Source: Bradyrhizobium archetypum
Lineage (GTDB): Bacteria > Pseudomonadota > Alphaproteobacteria > Rhizobiales > Xanthobacteraceae
DNA: 64,000 nt
Direction: 5' to 3'
Assembly (NCBI RefSeq): GCF_013114835.1
Contig: NZ_JAAVLW010000005.1
Span: 124,001-188,000, forward strand
Under the pieces are notes generated by a model. That model was not told the DNA's origin. It searched no databases and worked only from the letters and a program-made list of their open reading frames with translations. Made by a program: the position numbers and the translations under genes. Below are positions 44,096-52,612 of this stretch, one piece after another. Each line of letters opens with the position of its first letter. Position 1 is the first letter of the stretch.

Positions 44096-45022
44096 ATGAG
44101 CCCACGCATTTCCTGGGAAGGCGTCTTCCCGGCCGTTACCACGCAGTTCAACGACGACCTGTCGCTCAATATCGACGCCACCGCCAAGGTCATGGATGGC
44201 CTGATCCGCGACGGCGTTTCCGGACTGATCGTCTGCGGGTCCGTCGGTGAGAACACCTCACTGGAGCGCAAGGAGAAGGTTGCAATCATGGAAGCGGCAA
44301 AATCCGTCGCGGCCGGCCGCGTGCCCGTGCTGTGCGGCATTGCCGAATTCACGACCGCCTTCGCCGTCGAGACCGCGAAGGAAGCCGCGCGCGTCGGCAT
44401 CGACGGCATCATGGTGATGCCCGCGTTGGTCTATTCGTCCAAGTCGCATGAGACCGCCGCGCATTTCCGCTCGGTTGCCAGCGCGACCGACCTGCCGGTC
44501 ATGCTCTACAACAACCCGCCGATCTACAAGAACGACGTCACGCCGGACATTCTGGCCTCGCTCGCCGACGTCGAAACCGTCGTCTGCTTCAAGGATTCCT
44601 CCGGCGACACGCGGCGTTTCATCGACACCCGCAACATGGTCGGCGACCGCTTCGTGCTGTTCGCAGGCCTCGACGACGTCATCGTCGAGAGCGTGGCCAT
44701 GGGCGCGGTCGGCTGGGTGTCCGGCATGTCGAATGCCTTCCCGCGCGAGGGCGAGACCCTGTTCCGCCTCGCCAAGGCGGGGCGCTATGCCGAGGCGATG
44801 CCGCTCTACGAATGGTTCATGCCGCTGTTGCATCTCGATGCCCGCCCGGACCTCGTTCAATGCATCAAGCTGTGCGAGCACATCATGGGCCGCGGCACCG
44901 CGCTGACCCGCCCGCCGCGGCTGGCGTTGCTGCCGCACGAGAAGGCCGAGGTCGAAGCGATGATGGCGAAGGCGCTGAAGAACCGGCCTGTGCTGCCGAA
45001 TGTCGGCCTGAAGGCCGCGTAG
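44096..45022 (+). CDS. DapA-family aldolase/lyase, non-biosynthetic type
   Basis: 308-residue class I aldolase of the dihydrodipicolinate synthase / N-acetylneuraminate lyase superfamily. The Schiff-base lysine is K166 (VVCFKDSSGDTRR) and the partner tyrosine is Y138 (VMLYNNPP). The carboxylate loop reads CGSVGENTSL where DapA has GTTGE, so it is probably not the lysine-pathway enzyme. Clustering with a TRAP importer and GntR regulator points to cleavage or deamination of an imported keto- or hydroxy-acid (sugar acid, sialic acid or hydroxyproline derivative). The exact substrate cannot be named. Confidence 0.85.
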   Translation: MSPRISWEGVFPAVTTQFNDDLSLNIDATAKVMDGLIRDGVSGLIVCGSVGENTSLERKEKVAIMEAAKSVAAGRVPVLCGIAEFTTAFAVETAKEAARVGIDGIMVMPALVYSSKSHETAAHFRSVASATDLPVMLYNNPPIYKNDVTPDILASLADVETVVCFKDSSGDTRRFIDTRNMVGDRFVLFAGLDDVIVESVAMGAVGWVSGMSNAFPREGETLFRLAKAGRYAEAMPLYEWFMPLLHLDARPDLVQCIKLCEHIMGRGTALTRPPRLALLPHEKAEVEAMMAKALKNRPVLPNVGLKAA

Positions 45023-45029
45023 GCGGCCT
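45012..45029. terminator. Bidirectional hairpin spanning two opposing stop codons
   Basis: A perfect 7-bp stem AGGCCGC / GCGGCCT with loop GTAG contains the dapA-like stop in its loop and right side and touches the opposing hmgL stop (45028-45030). Only five bases separate the two genes. No T-run is present. Confidence 0.4.
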
Positions 45030-45933
45030 ACTTGGCTCGCGCCTTCGCATTCAACGCCGCCGCGACGCGGCTGACCGGCGGCCGGCCGATCAGGCCGCTC
45101 ACGACATTGGTCGCGGCGACCAACTTTTCCATGTCGATTCCGGTCCCAATGCCCAAGCCCTCGAGCATATAGACGACATCCTCCGTCGCGACGTTGCCCG
45201 TCGCGCCGGGGGCATAGGGGCAGCCGCCGAGGCCGCCGGCTGCGGAATCGACCGCGCGGCAGCCTTCCTCCATTCCGGCGTAGAGATTGGCGAGCGCCTG
45301 GCCATAGGTGTCGTGGAAATGCATGGCGAGATTGGCCATCGGCACGTGGCCGGCGACCGCGCGCAACAGCTGCCGCGCTTTCAGTGGCGTGCCGACGCCG
45401 ATGGTATCGCCGAGCGAGATTTCGTAGCAGCCGAGATCCCACAGCACCTTTGCGACATCGACCACCGCCTGCGGCTTGATCTCGCCCTCATAGGGACAGC
45501 CGAGCACGGTGGAAATGTAGCCGCGCACCCGGACGCCATCGGCCTTGGCGCGCGCGAGCACCGGCTTGAACCGCTCGATCGATTCCGCGATTCCGCAATT
45601 GATGTTGGCGCACGAAAAGCTTTCCGACGCGGCGGCAAACACGGCGATCAATTTGGCACCGGCCGCCTGCGAAGCCTCATAGCCCTTCTCGTTCGGCACC
45701 AGCACCGGCAGCTCGCAGTTGGTGTGATGGCTGACGCCGCGCAAGACTTCGGCCGAGCCCACCATTTGCGGAATCGCCTTGGGCGAGACGAACGCGCCGA
45801 CCTCCACTGCCTTGAGCCCGGCGCCGATCAGCGCCTCGACGAAAGCGATCCGATCAGCGACGCTGATCGGGGTTTTCTCGTTCTGCAGCCCGTCGCGCGG
45901 GCCGACTTCGACGATGTGAATGCTATCGCTCAT
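45028..45933 (-). CDS. Hydroxymethylglutaryl-CoA lyase
   Basis: 301-residue DRE-TIM metallolyase that splits HMG-CoA into acetoacetate and acetyl-CoA, the last step of leucine/isovalerate breakdown. VEVGPRDGLQNEKTPI is the N-terminal substrate/metal motif, HFHDTYGQAL holds the metal histidines and GGLGGCPYAPGATGNVATED carries the catalytic cysteine loop. The ATG overlaps the mccA stop by 4 bases. It is the final gene of the operon ivd-mccB-mccA-hmgL. Confidence 0.93.
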   Translation of the reverse strand: MSDSIHIVEVGPRDGLQNEKTPISVADRIAFVEALIGAGLKAVEVGAFVSPKAIPQMVGSAEVLRGVSHHTNCELPVLVPNEKGYEASQAAGAKLIAVFAAASESFSCANINCGIAESIERFKPVLARAKADGVRVRGYISTVLGCPYEGEIKPQAVVDVAKVLWDLGCYEISLGDTIGVGTPLKARQLLRAVAGHVPMANLAMHFHDTYGQALANLYAGMEEGCRAVDSAAGGLGGCPYAPGATGNVATEDVVYMLEGLGIGTGIDMEKLVAATNVVSGLIGRPPVSRVAAALNAKARAK

Positions 45934-47939
45934 GGTGTGGCCGTCGGTTCGATTTCGGCAAGCTCAACGCCTTCGCCGACGATATCGCCGACCTTGCAGT
46001 TGAGCTTCTTCAAGACGCCAGCAAAGGGCGCGCGGAGCGTCTGCTCCATTTTCATGACTTCCAGCGTCAGGATCGCGGCTCCTTTTTCCATGGCTGCGCC
46101 TTCCTCGGCCAGCAACGCCACGACTGTGCCCGGCAAGGGCGCCACGATCTTGTCCTCGCCGACCTGCTCCTCGGTCTCGCCGCCGAACGGATCGACCCAA
46201 TGCAGGTCGAAGCGGCCGTTCCGGGTGCGCAGGTAAAGCTCGTGCCCCTCGATCACGGCGGTCACACGCGACTTCATACCGTCGAGCGTGAGGTCGAAGG
46301 CGCCGCCATCCGCCGGCGAGATCGCGAAAACAAACTGGTGCTTGCCGATCGATAGCGTCGACAGCCCATTGCCATATCGCAGCGTCACCTTCTGTTCGCC
46401 GCCCTGCCCCTGGCGGAACGAGAATACCCGCTGCCGCTGCCCGACCGGCATCCAGCCGAAAGTCTGCCAGGGCGAATGCGCCTCCCTGCCCGCCGCCTTC
46501 CGTTCGTCGTGGACGATCGCACCGACCGCGGCGCAAAGCTCGAGATTGCCGGCTGTCCCGGAGAACTCTGTCAGCTTGTTCAGCTCGCGCTCGATGAAGC
46601 CGGTGTCAATCGTATTGGCGCGCACGTCAGGATGCATGATGAGCGCCGACAGGAACGAAATGTTCGTGACGATGCCACGGACGTCGGTCTCTTCCAGCCC
46701 GCGGTTGAGCCGCTCGATCGCGGCTTGGCGCGTCGGCGCCCAGGCGATGACTTTAGCCAACATAGCGTCGTAATAGGGCGATACTGCATCACCATCGCGA
46801 TAGCCGGCATCGATGCGCAGGCCGTCGACGGCATCTGGCGTACGCCAGATGCTGATCCGGCCGACCGAGGGCATGAAGTTCTTCTGCGGGTTTTCGGCGT
46901 AGACCCGCGCCTCGATGGCATGGCCGTTCAGCTTGATCTCGTCCTGCGTGAGCGGCAGCTTTTCGCCGAACGCCACCCGCAACTGCCATTCGACGAGATC
47001 GACGCCGGTGATCAGTTCGGTCACGGGATGCTCGACCTGCAGGCGGGTGTTCATCTCGATGAAGAACACCTTCTTGCCATCAGAGACGAATTCGATCGTG
47101 CCGGCGCCGACATAGTCGACGGCAGCCGCCGCCCTGCGCGCGGCTTCGCAAACCGTCTCACGTTGTTTAGTGTCCAGCGTGGGCGACGGCGCCTCCTCGA
47201 TCACCTTCTGGTGCCGCCGCTGCAGCGTGCATTCGCGCTCCCAAAGCGAAAGCAGATTGCCGTGGCTGTCGCCGATGATCTGCACCTCGATGTGCCGTGG
47301 GTTTTGCACGAATTTCTCGATCAGCATGCGGTCGTCGCCGAATGCCGCCTTGGCCTCGCGCTTGGCGCTGACGATTGCCGCCGCAAGCTCTGCCGCCGAA
47401 TTGACCACGCGCATGCCGCGTCCGCCGCCGCCGGCGGATGCCTTCACCAGAACGGGGAAGCCGATCGCATCGGCGGCCCTCGCCAGTGTCGCCTCGTCCT
47501 GCGCCTCGCCATGATAGCCGGGCACCAGCGGCACGCCGGCTTTTTCCATCAGCGCTTTCGAGCCCGACTTCGAGCCCATCGCCGTCATCATCTCGGCGGT
47601 AGGACCGACGAATACCAGCCCGGCGTTCAGGCAGGCCTTCGCGAACTCGGCATTCTCCGACAGGAATCCGTAGCCGGGATGGACAGCTTCGGCGCCGGTC
47701 TGGCGCGCGGCTTCGATCACCCGCTCGATGTTGAGATAGCTGTCGCGCGCCCGCGCCGGTCCGAGCAGCACGGCCTCATCGGCCATGGCGACGTGCATGG
47801 CGTCGCAATCGGCCTCCGAATAGACGGCAACCGTGCGCAGCCCCATGGCTCGGGCGGAGCGGGTGACCCGGCAGGCGATCTCGCCACGGTTGGCGATCAG
47901 GAGCGTATGGAAACGGCGGTAAAGCTTTGCGCGGTCCAT
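45930..47939 (-). CDS. Methylcrotonoyl-CoA carboxylase biotin-containing alpha subunit
   Basis: 669-residue biotin carboxylase fused to a biotin carrier domain. The biotin carboxylase core begins FHTLLIANRGEIACRVTRSA, with ATP-grasp glycine loop KASAGGGGRGMRVV and catalytic FIEMNTRLQVEHPVTE. The biotinyl lysine is in LTLEVMKMEQTLRAPF near the C-terminus. Biotin carboxylase subunits of propionyl-CoA or geranyl-CoA carboxylases look similar, but neighbours (mccB, hmgL, broken ivd) settle the role. It starts at 47939 after AGGA, two bases after the mccB stop. Confidence 0.92.
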   Translation of the reverse strand: MDRAKLYRRFHTLLIANRGEIACRVTRSARAMGLRTVAVYSEADCDAMHVAMADEAVLLGPARARDSYLNIERVIEAARQTGAEAVHPGYGFLSENAEFAKACLNAGLVFVGPTAEMMTAMGSKSGSKALMEKAGVPLVPGYHGEAQDEATLARAADAIGFPVLVKASAGGGGRGMRVVNSAAELAAAIVSAKREAKAAFGDDRMLIEKFVQNPRHIEVQIIGDSHGNLLSLWERECTLQRRHQKVIEEAPSPTLDTKQRETVCEAARRAAAAVDYVGAGTIEFVSDGKKVFFIEMNTRLQVEHPVTELITGVDLVEWQLRVAFGEKLPLTQDEIKLNGHAIEARVYAENPQKNFMPSVGRISIWRTPDAVDGLRIDAGYRDGDAVSPYYDAMLAKVIAWAPTRQAAIERLNRGLEETDVRGIVTNISFLSALIMHPDVRANTIDTGFIERELNKLTEFSGTAGNLELCAAVGAIVHDERKAAGREAHSPWQTFGWMPVGQRQRVFSFRQGQGGEQKVTLRYGNGLSTLSIGKHQFVFAISPADGGAFDLTLDGMKSRVTAVIEGHELYLRTRNGRFDLHWVDPFGGETEEQVGEDKIVAPLPGTVVALLAEEGAAMEKGAAILTLEVMKMEQTLRAPFAGVLKKLNCKVGDIVGEGVELAEIEPTATP

Positions 47940-47941
47940 CG

Positions 47942-49546
47942 TCACATCCTGAACAGGCCAAACTTCGTCGGTTCGATCGGCGCATTCGCCGCGGCTGAAA
48001 GGCCAAGGCCCAGCACCAGCCGGGTGTCGGCGGGATCGATCACGCCGTCGTCCCACAGCCGCGCGGTGGCGTAATAGGGATTGCCCTGGCTTTCATATTG
48101 CGCGCGGATCGGCGCGCGGAACTTTTCCTCCTCTTCCGCCGACCAGGTCTCGCCCTTGGCCTCGATATTGTCACGGCGGACCTGGCTCAGCACCATCGAG
48201 GCCTGCTCGCCGCCCATCACGGAGATGCGGGCGTTCGGCCACAGCCAGAGAAAGCGCGGGCTATAGGAGCGGCCGCACATGCCGTAATTGCCGGCGCCAT
48301 AGGAGCCGCCGATCACGACCGTGAATTTCGGCACGCCCGCGGTCGCTACCGCCGTCACCAGCTTGGCGCCATCGCGCGCGATGCCGCCGGCCTCGTATTT
48401 CTTGCCGACCATGAAGCCGGTGATGTTCTGCAAAAACACCAGCGGGATATTGCGTTGGCAGCACAATTCGATGAAATGCGCGCCTTTCAGCGAGCTCTCG
48501 CTGAACAGGATGCCGTTGTTGGCGATGATGCCGACCGGATAGCCCCAGACATGGGCGAAGCCGCAGATCAGCGTCGTGCCGTAGAGCTTCTTGAATTCAT
48601 CGAACTCCGAGCCGTCGACAATTCGCGCGATGATGTCGTGGACGTCGAACGGCTTTCTGCCATCGGCGGAGACCACGCCGTAGATTTCCTCCGCCGGGAA
48701 CAGCGGCTCACGCGGCTCGCGCATGTTGAGCACAGCGCGCGTCGGCTGTTTCAGCGTGGCGACAATGCGCCGGGCGATCCCGATCGCATGAGCATCGTTC
48801 TGCGCGTAGTGATCGGTGACGCCCGAGTGGCGGGAATGCACGTCGGCGCCACCGAGCTCCTCGGCGGATACCACCTCGCCGGTCGCAGCCTTCACCAGCG
48901 GCGGCCCGCCGAGAAAGATCGTGCCCTGATTGCGCACAATGATGCTCTCGTCCGACATCGCCGGCACATAAGCGCCGCCCGCGGTGCAGGAGCCCATCAC
49001 GATCGCAATCTGCGGAATGCCCATCGAGGACATTTGCGCCTGATTGTAGAAGATGCGGCCGAAATGGCGCTCGTCCGGAAAGATCTCGTCCTGCATCGGC
49101 AGGAAGGCGCCGCCGGAATCGACCATATAGACACAGGGCAGATTGTTCTGCCGCGCGATATCCTGCGCCCGCAGATGCTTCTTCACGGTCATCGGATAAT
49201 AGGTGCCGCCCTTGATGGTGGCATCGTTGGCGACAATGATGCATTCGCGGCCGGAAATACGCCCCACGCCAGTGATGACGCTGGCGGAATGGACGTCGCC
49301 GCCATAAAGGCCGTTGGCGGCGAGTGGCGACAATTCGAGAAAGGCGGTGCCGGGATCAACCAGGAGATCGACGCGCTCGCGCGCCAGCATCTTGCCGCGT
49401 GACGTATGCCGCTTGCGCGAGGCTTCGCCGCCGCCGCCGGAAACCACCTTGAGCTTCTCGCGCAGTTCGGCCACGAGACCCCGCATCACGTCAGCGTTGC
49501 GGGCAAACTCGGAGGATTTCGGATCGATGGTGGAATGAAGCGGCAT
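47942..49546 (-). CDS. Methylcrotonoyl-CoA carboxylase carboxyltransferase beta subunit
   Basis: 534-residue crotonase-fold carboxyltransferase that moves CO2 from biotin to 3-methylcrotonyl-CoA. Family features are [40 protein letters not shown], the oxyanion-forming [16 protein letters not shown] and [20 protein letters not shown] / [18 protein letters not shown] in the C-terminal half. Length is normal. It lies 105 bases after the ivd remnant and 2 bases before mccA. Confidence 0.93.
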   Translation of the reverse strand: MPLHSTIDPKSSEFARNADVMRGLVAELREKLKVVSGGGGEASRKRHTSRGKMLARERVDLLVDPGTAFLELSPLAANGLYGGDVHSASVITGVGRISGRECIIVANDATIKGGTYYPMTVKKHLRAQDIARQNNLPCVYMVDSGGAFLPMQDEIFPDERHFGRIFYNQAQMSSMGIPQIAIVMGSCTAGGAYVPAMSDESIIVRNQGTIFLGGPPLVKAATGEVVSAEELGGADVHSRHSGVTDHYAQNDAHAIGIARRIVATLKQPTRAVLNMREPREPLFPAEEIYGVVSADGRKPFDVHDIIARIVDGSEFDEFKKLYGTTLICGFAHVWGYPVGIIANNGILFSESSLKGAHFIELCCQRNIPLVFLQNITGFMVGKKYEAGGIARDGAKLVTAVATAGVPKFTVVIGGSYGAGNYGMCGRSYSPRFLWLWPNARISVMGGEQASMVLSQVRRDNIEAKGETWSAEEEEKFRAPIRAQYESQGNPYYATARLWDDGVIDPADTRLVLGLGLSAAANAPIEPTKFGLFRM

Positions 49547-49651
49547 GGTCGGCGTTTCTTTGAATGCTGGAGAGCCGTGGCTTCAGGATTGTCGGGTCAG
49601 CCCATTCGAACTGGATGCGCAGCCTGTACCATCTTTGCCCCGATGTGAAGT

Positions 49652-50660
49652 TCAGGCGGTCTTCTCGAACAGTTCCCGCCCGATCAGCATGCGGCGGATT
49701 TCGCTGGTGCCGGCGCCGATCTCGTAGAGCTTGGCGTCGCGCAGCAGCCGGCCGGTCGGGTAGTCGTTGATGTAGCCGTTGCCGCCCAAGAGCTGGATGG
49801 CGTCGAGCGCGCATTGGGTGGCTTTTTCCGCCGCGTAGAGAATGGCGCCCGCGGCATCCTCGCGCGTGGTCTCGCCGCGGTCGCAGGCCTTGGCCACCGC
49901 GTAGACATAGGCGCGCGAGGCATTCATCGTGGTGTACATGTCGGCGATCTTGCCCTCCGAGCACGTTGTCCGCCGGCACCTCGCAATCCTCAAACAACAG
50001 CTCGCAGGTGTCGGAGCCGCGCATGCCGAGCTTGTCGAGCTTCTGGGCGGTGGAAAAGCCCTTCATGCCCTTTTCGATCAGGAAGGCGGTGATGCCGCGC
50101 GGACCGGCGTTGGCGTCGGTCTTGGCGTAGACCACCAGCGTGTCGGCCTCGGGCCCGTTGGTGATCCACATCTTGTTGCCGTTCAGCACGAAGCGGTCGC
50201 CCTTCTTCTCGGCGCGGGTCTTCATCGAGACCACATCGGAACCGGCGCCGGGCTCCGACATCGCCAGCGAGCCGACATGCTCGCCGGAGATCAGTTTCGG
50301 CAGGTATTTGCGCTTCTGCGCCTCGCTGCCGTTGCGGCGGATCTGGTTGACGCAGAGGTTGGAATGCGCGCCGTAGGACAGGCCGACGGAGGCGGACGCC
50401 CGCGAGATCTCTTCCAGCGCAATGCAATGCTCGAGATAGCCGAGGCCGGCGCCGCCATACTCCTCCTCCACCGTGATGCCGTGCAGCCCGAGCGCGCCGA
50501 TCCTCGGCCAGAGGTCGCGCGGAAACTGGTTGCTGCGGTCGATCTCGGCGGCGCGCGGGGCGATTTCGTTTTGCGAAAACGCATGCACCGTCTCGCGGAT
50601 CGCATCCGCGGTTTCACCGAGATCGAAGTTGAGAAGCTGCGCCCTGTTCGAGGCCATCAT
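49652..50660 (-). pseudogene. Isovaleryl-CoA dehydrogenase, internal deletion with frame change
   Basis: Acyl-CoA dehydrogenase that should convert isovaleryl-CoA to methylcrotonyl-CoA. The first 235 residues are normal ([53 protein letters not shown]). The sequence then jumps, in another frame, to [20 protein letters not shown] and a normal C-terminus ending [10 protein letters not shown] (stop 49652). About 55 codons are missing at the junction (near 49953-49960). From family knowledge these hold the catalytic glutamate region (GLDYERxVLAxGPLG) and the RKQFGQPIGEF segment. Read through in frame, the 5' part instead runs to a junk tail ending at 49491. No active enzyme is expected unless this is an assembly error. 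Confidence 0.88.
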
Positions 50661-50685
50661 TTCCCTTGGATGTCTTCTTCGAATT

Positions 50686-50701
50686 AAACGATCATACGTT
50701 T
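50686..50701. promoter_or_regulatory. Possible TetR operator between ivd and tetR
   Basis: AAACGATCATACGTTT has matching outer arms AAACG / CGTTT. A related ACGATC occurs again at about 50789-50794, ahead of the tetR start. The 181-base gap between the divergent genes is AT-rich compared with its surroundings. Two related half-sites in this position could serve the divergent TetR protein. Confidence 0.35.
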
Positions 50702-50841
50702 TTTTACTATCACTACAAGAGGAACCTTTTCAGGTTCAATTGAGTGCCGCAGATAATTGAAAATACTATCCTTTCATGTCATTATTATACGATCGCTTGC
50801 TCGTTTCCACAGACAACGAACGCTCATCTTTCAGAGGCCCC

Positions 50842-51510
50842 ATGGCGCGGACGATCGGCTCTCAGGGCCCCAAGACGATGGAGGCGATCCGCAAGGCCGG
50901 GCTGCGCCTGATCTTCGAGCACGGCTATGCCGCCATGAGCCTGCGCCAGCTCGCCGCGGAAGTCGGGATACAGTCGGGTTCGCTCTACAACCATATCTCG
51001 ACGAAGCAGGAATTGTTGTTCGTACTGGTACGCGACCACATCAACGAATTGCTGCGCCAGCTCGATCGTGCCCTGGATGGGAAACAGCGGCCGGCCGACA
51101 AGCTCCGTGCCTTCGTCGCTTTTCACGTCAGCTATCATATGACGAGAAAACGCGAGGTCTTCATCGCCAATTCCGAGCTGCGGAGTCTCGAGCCGAAGAA
51201 CTATGAGGAGATCGTGGCGCTGCGCGGCGCCTATGAGCAGCGGCTGGCGGAAATTCTCGGCCAGGGGGTCGCCGAAGGCGAGTTCGAGGTCGTGGACATC
51301 CAGGTGGCGACATTTGCAATCCTCGCCTTGTTGACCGGTCTCACCACCTGGTACCGGCCCGGCGGGAGGCTCACCAAGGAGGCGATCGTCGCCGCCCATG
51401 AGAAGCTGGTGCTATCCGGCGTCACCCCTGGCGCGAAACCCGATCAAGCTCGAGTCCTACGCACGCCCTCCCCTGACGTCAGGGCGCGGGGCGGACCGGA
51501 GCGTCGATAG
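50842..51510 (+). CDS. TetR-family regulator, probable controller of the leucine/isovalerate operon
   Basis: 222-residue TetR repressor. The N-terminal helix-turn-helix is MSLRQLAAEVGIQSGSLYNH (about 33-52); the C-terminal ligand domain includes REVFIANSELRSLEPKNYEE and AILALLTGLTTWYRPGGRLT, a pattern shared with acyl-CoA-responsive TetR proteins. The ATG at 50842 follows AGAGG; an ATG at 50776 would add 22 residues. It is divergent from ivd-mccBA-hmgL and so is the likely regulator, with an acyl-CoA as inferred ligand. The C-terminal tail is unusually Arg/Pro-rich. Confidence 0.86.
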   Translation: MARTIGSQGPKTMEAIRKAGLRLIFEHGYAAMSLRQLAAEVGIQSGSLYNHISTKQELLFVLVRDHINELLRQLDRALDGKQRPADKLRAFVAFHVSYHMTRKREVFIANSELRSLEPKNYEEIVALRGAYEQRLAEILGQGVAEGEFEVVDIQVATFAILALLTGLTTWYRPGGRLTKEAIVAAHEKLVLSGVTPGAKPDQARVLRTPSPDVRARGGPERR

Positions 51511-51531
51511 GATGCCTATGACGGAATGCCC

Positions 51532-52029
51532 ATGACTGAACGTCACGCGCTCGACGACATCGACCTGAAAATACTGTCCGAGTTGCAGAAGGACGGGCGC
51601 ATCCGCAACAACGAGCTGGCAGAGCGCGTCGGCCTTTCCGAGCCGCCATGCCGCCGGCGGGTTCGGGCCCTGCGCGAACGCGGCCATGTCAGCGCCATCA
51701 GAGCCACGCTCGACGAAAAGCTGCTTGGCTACGAAGTCATCTCGTTCGTCCTGATCCAATTGCAGAGTCAGGCTCAGGCGCCGCTGCAGGCGTTCGAAAG
51801 ATCGATCGCGGCGATACCACTCGTCCTGCAGTCCTGGCGAATCTCGGGTGACGCCGACTACCTGCTCAAATGCGTGGCGCGAAACGTCGAGGGCATGCAC
51901 CAGCAGCTTCTGCAGTTCTCCACAATGCCCGAGATCCGTAACATCAGGAGCTTCCCGGTGCTCGGCATCGCCAAGGATGCGCCGCTGCCCATCCTTCAGG
52001 ATCCGTCGACACGCGACCCGGCGCAGTAG
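51532..52029 (+). CDS. Lrp/AsnC-family transcriptional regulator
   Basis: 165-residue regulator: the N-terminal HTH (LDDIDLKILSELQKDGRIRN; ELAERVGLSEPPCRRRVRAL) is followed by the RAM ligand domain (DEKLLGYEVISFVLIQLQSQ; SGDADYLLKCVARNVEGMHQ). The start at 51532 has GACGGA seven bases upstream; an ATG two codons earlier (51526) is possible. It lies 21 bases after tetR on the same strand and could share its transcript. Lrp proteins often sense amino acids, which would suit a locus for leucine breakdown, but the target is not shown. Confidence 0.88.
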   Translation: MTERHALDDIDLKILSELQKDGRIRNNELAERVGLSEPPCRRRVRALRERGHVSAIRATLDEKLLGYEVISFVLIQLQSQAQAPLQAFERSIAAIPLVLQSWRISGDADYLLKCVARNVEGMHQQLLQFSTMPEIRNIRSFPVLGIAKDAPLPILQDPSTRDPAQ

Positions 52030-52077
52030 CCCGGCCCGCCCCGCCGTCGCGTCGCACGACCAGAAGGACTTGCTGTT

Positions 52078-52383
52078 CTAGTGGGTCCAGGGCTCGACGC
52101 GCTTGAAGGCAAAATTGTCGGCGTAAGCGACCGGCCGGCGCACGGAATCCTTGGGCTCGATCACCTGGTAGGCAATGCCCTTGCGCTCGCAATAGGCGAT
52201 CGCGTCTTCCTTGGTATCGAATTGCAACGTGAGCTGCTGCTTCATGTCGGTCGATGAGGTCCAGCCCATCAGCGGCTCGACAGCCCGGGCATGCTCGGGC
52301 TCGTAGTCGAGCTGCCATTCCTGGGTCTTGGCCCGGCCCGATTGCATCGCGTTTTTGGCGGGCTTAAAAATGCGTGCGGTCAT
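52078..52383 (-). CDS. NADH:ubiquinone oxidoreductase accessory subunit, NDUFS4/18-kDa type
   Basis: 101-residue ETC complex I accessory subunit, the alphaproteobacterial counterpart of mitochondrial NDUFS4 (AQDQ). MTARIFKPAKNAMQSGRAKT and EWQLDYEPEHARAVEPLMGW are the family start; TSSTDMKQQLTLQFDTKEDA and IAYCERKGIAYQVIEPKDSV form the core. The start at 52383 matches the family; the open frame to 52500 does not. It stands apart from the nuo operon, as usual for this gene. Confidence 0.9.
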   Translation of the reverse strand: MTARIFKPAKNAMQSGRAKTQEWQLDYEPEHARAVEPLMGWTSSTDMKQQLTLQFDTKEDAIAYCERKGIAYQVIEPKDSVRRPVAYADNFAFKRVEPWTH

Positions 52384-52612
52384 GGATGGTCGGGTCCTTA
52401 GCGTGTGCGACATGGTAGCGGTTGGTGGAAGCGGCCGGGATAGTATAGATACACCTTTCAGGAAATTTGATCGGTGATTCCACAAACCCGGATGTACCAT
52501 TTCCGTACCGGTATAGTCATTATGCCGTACTGTGACAATCTAGGGCCATCCGGGGCGGGGGCCCCGTCTTGCGGCGCCATCCTGCCGGAAGCATCACTGT
52601 GAAGCGGCATCC

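Noticed and set aside
46476-48074. 532-residue plus-strand frame over mccA
   Set aside because: Shadow of the biotin carboxylase gene; no domain.
48098-49402. 434-residue plus-strand frame over mccB
   Set aside because: Shadow of the carboxyltransferase gene; rich in His, Arg and Asp as expected of an antisense frame.
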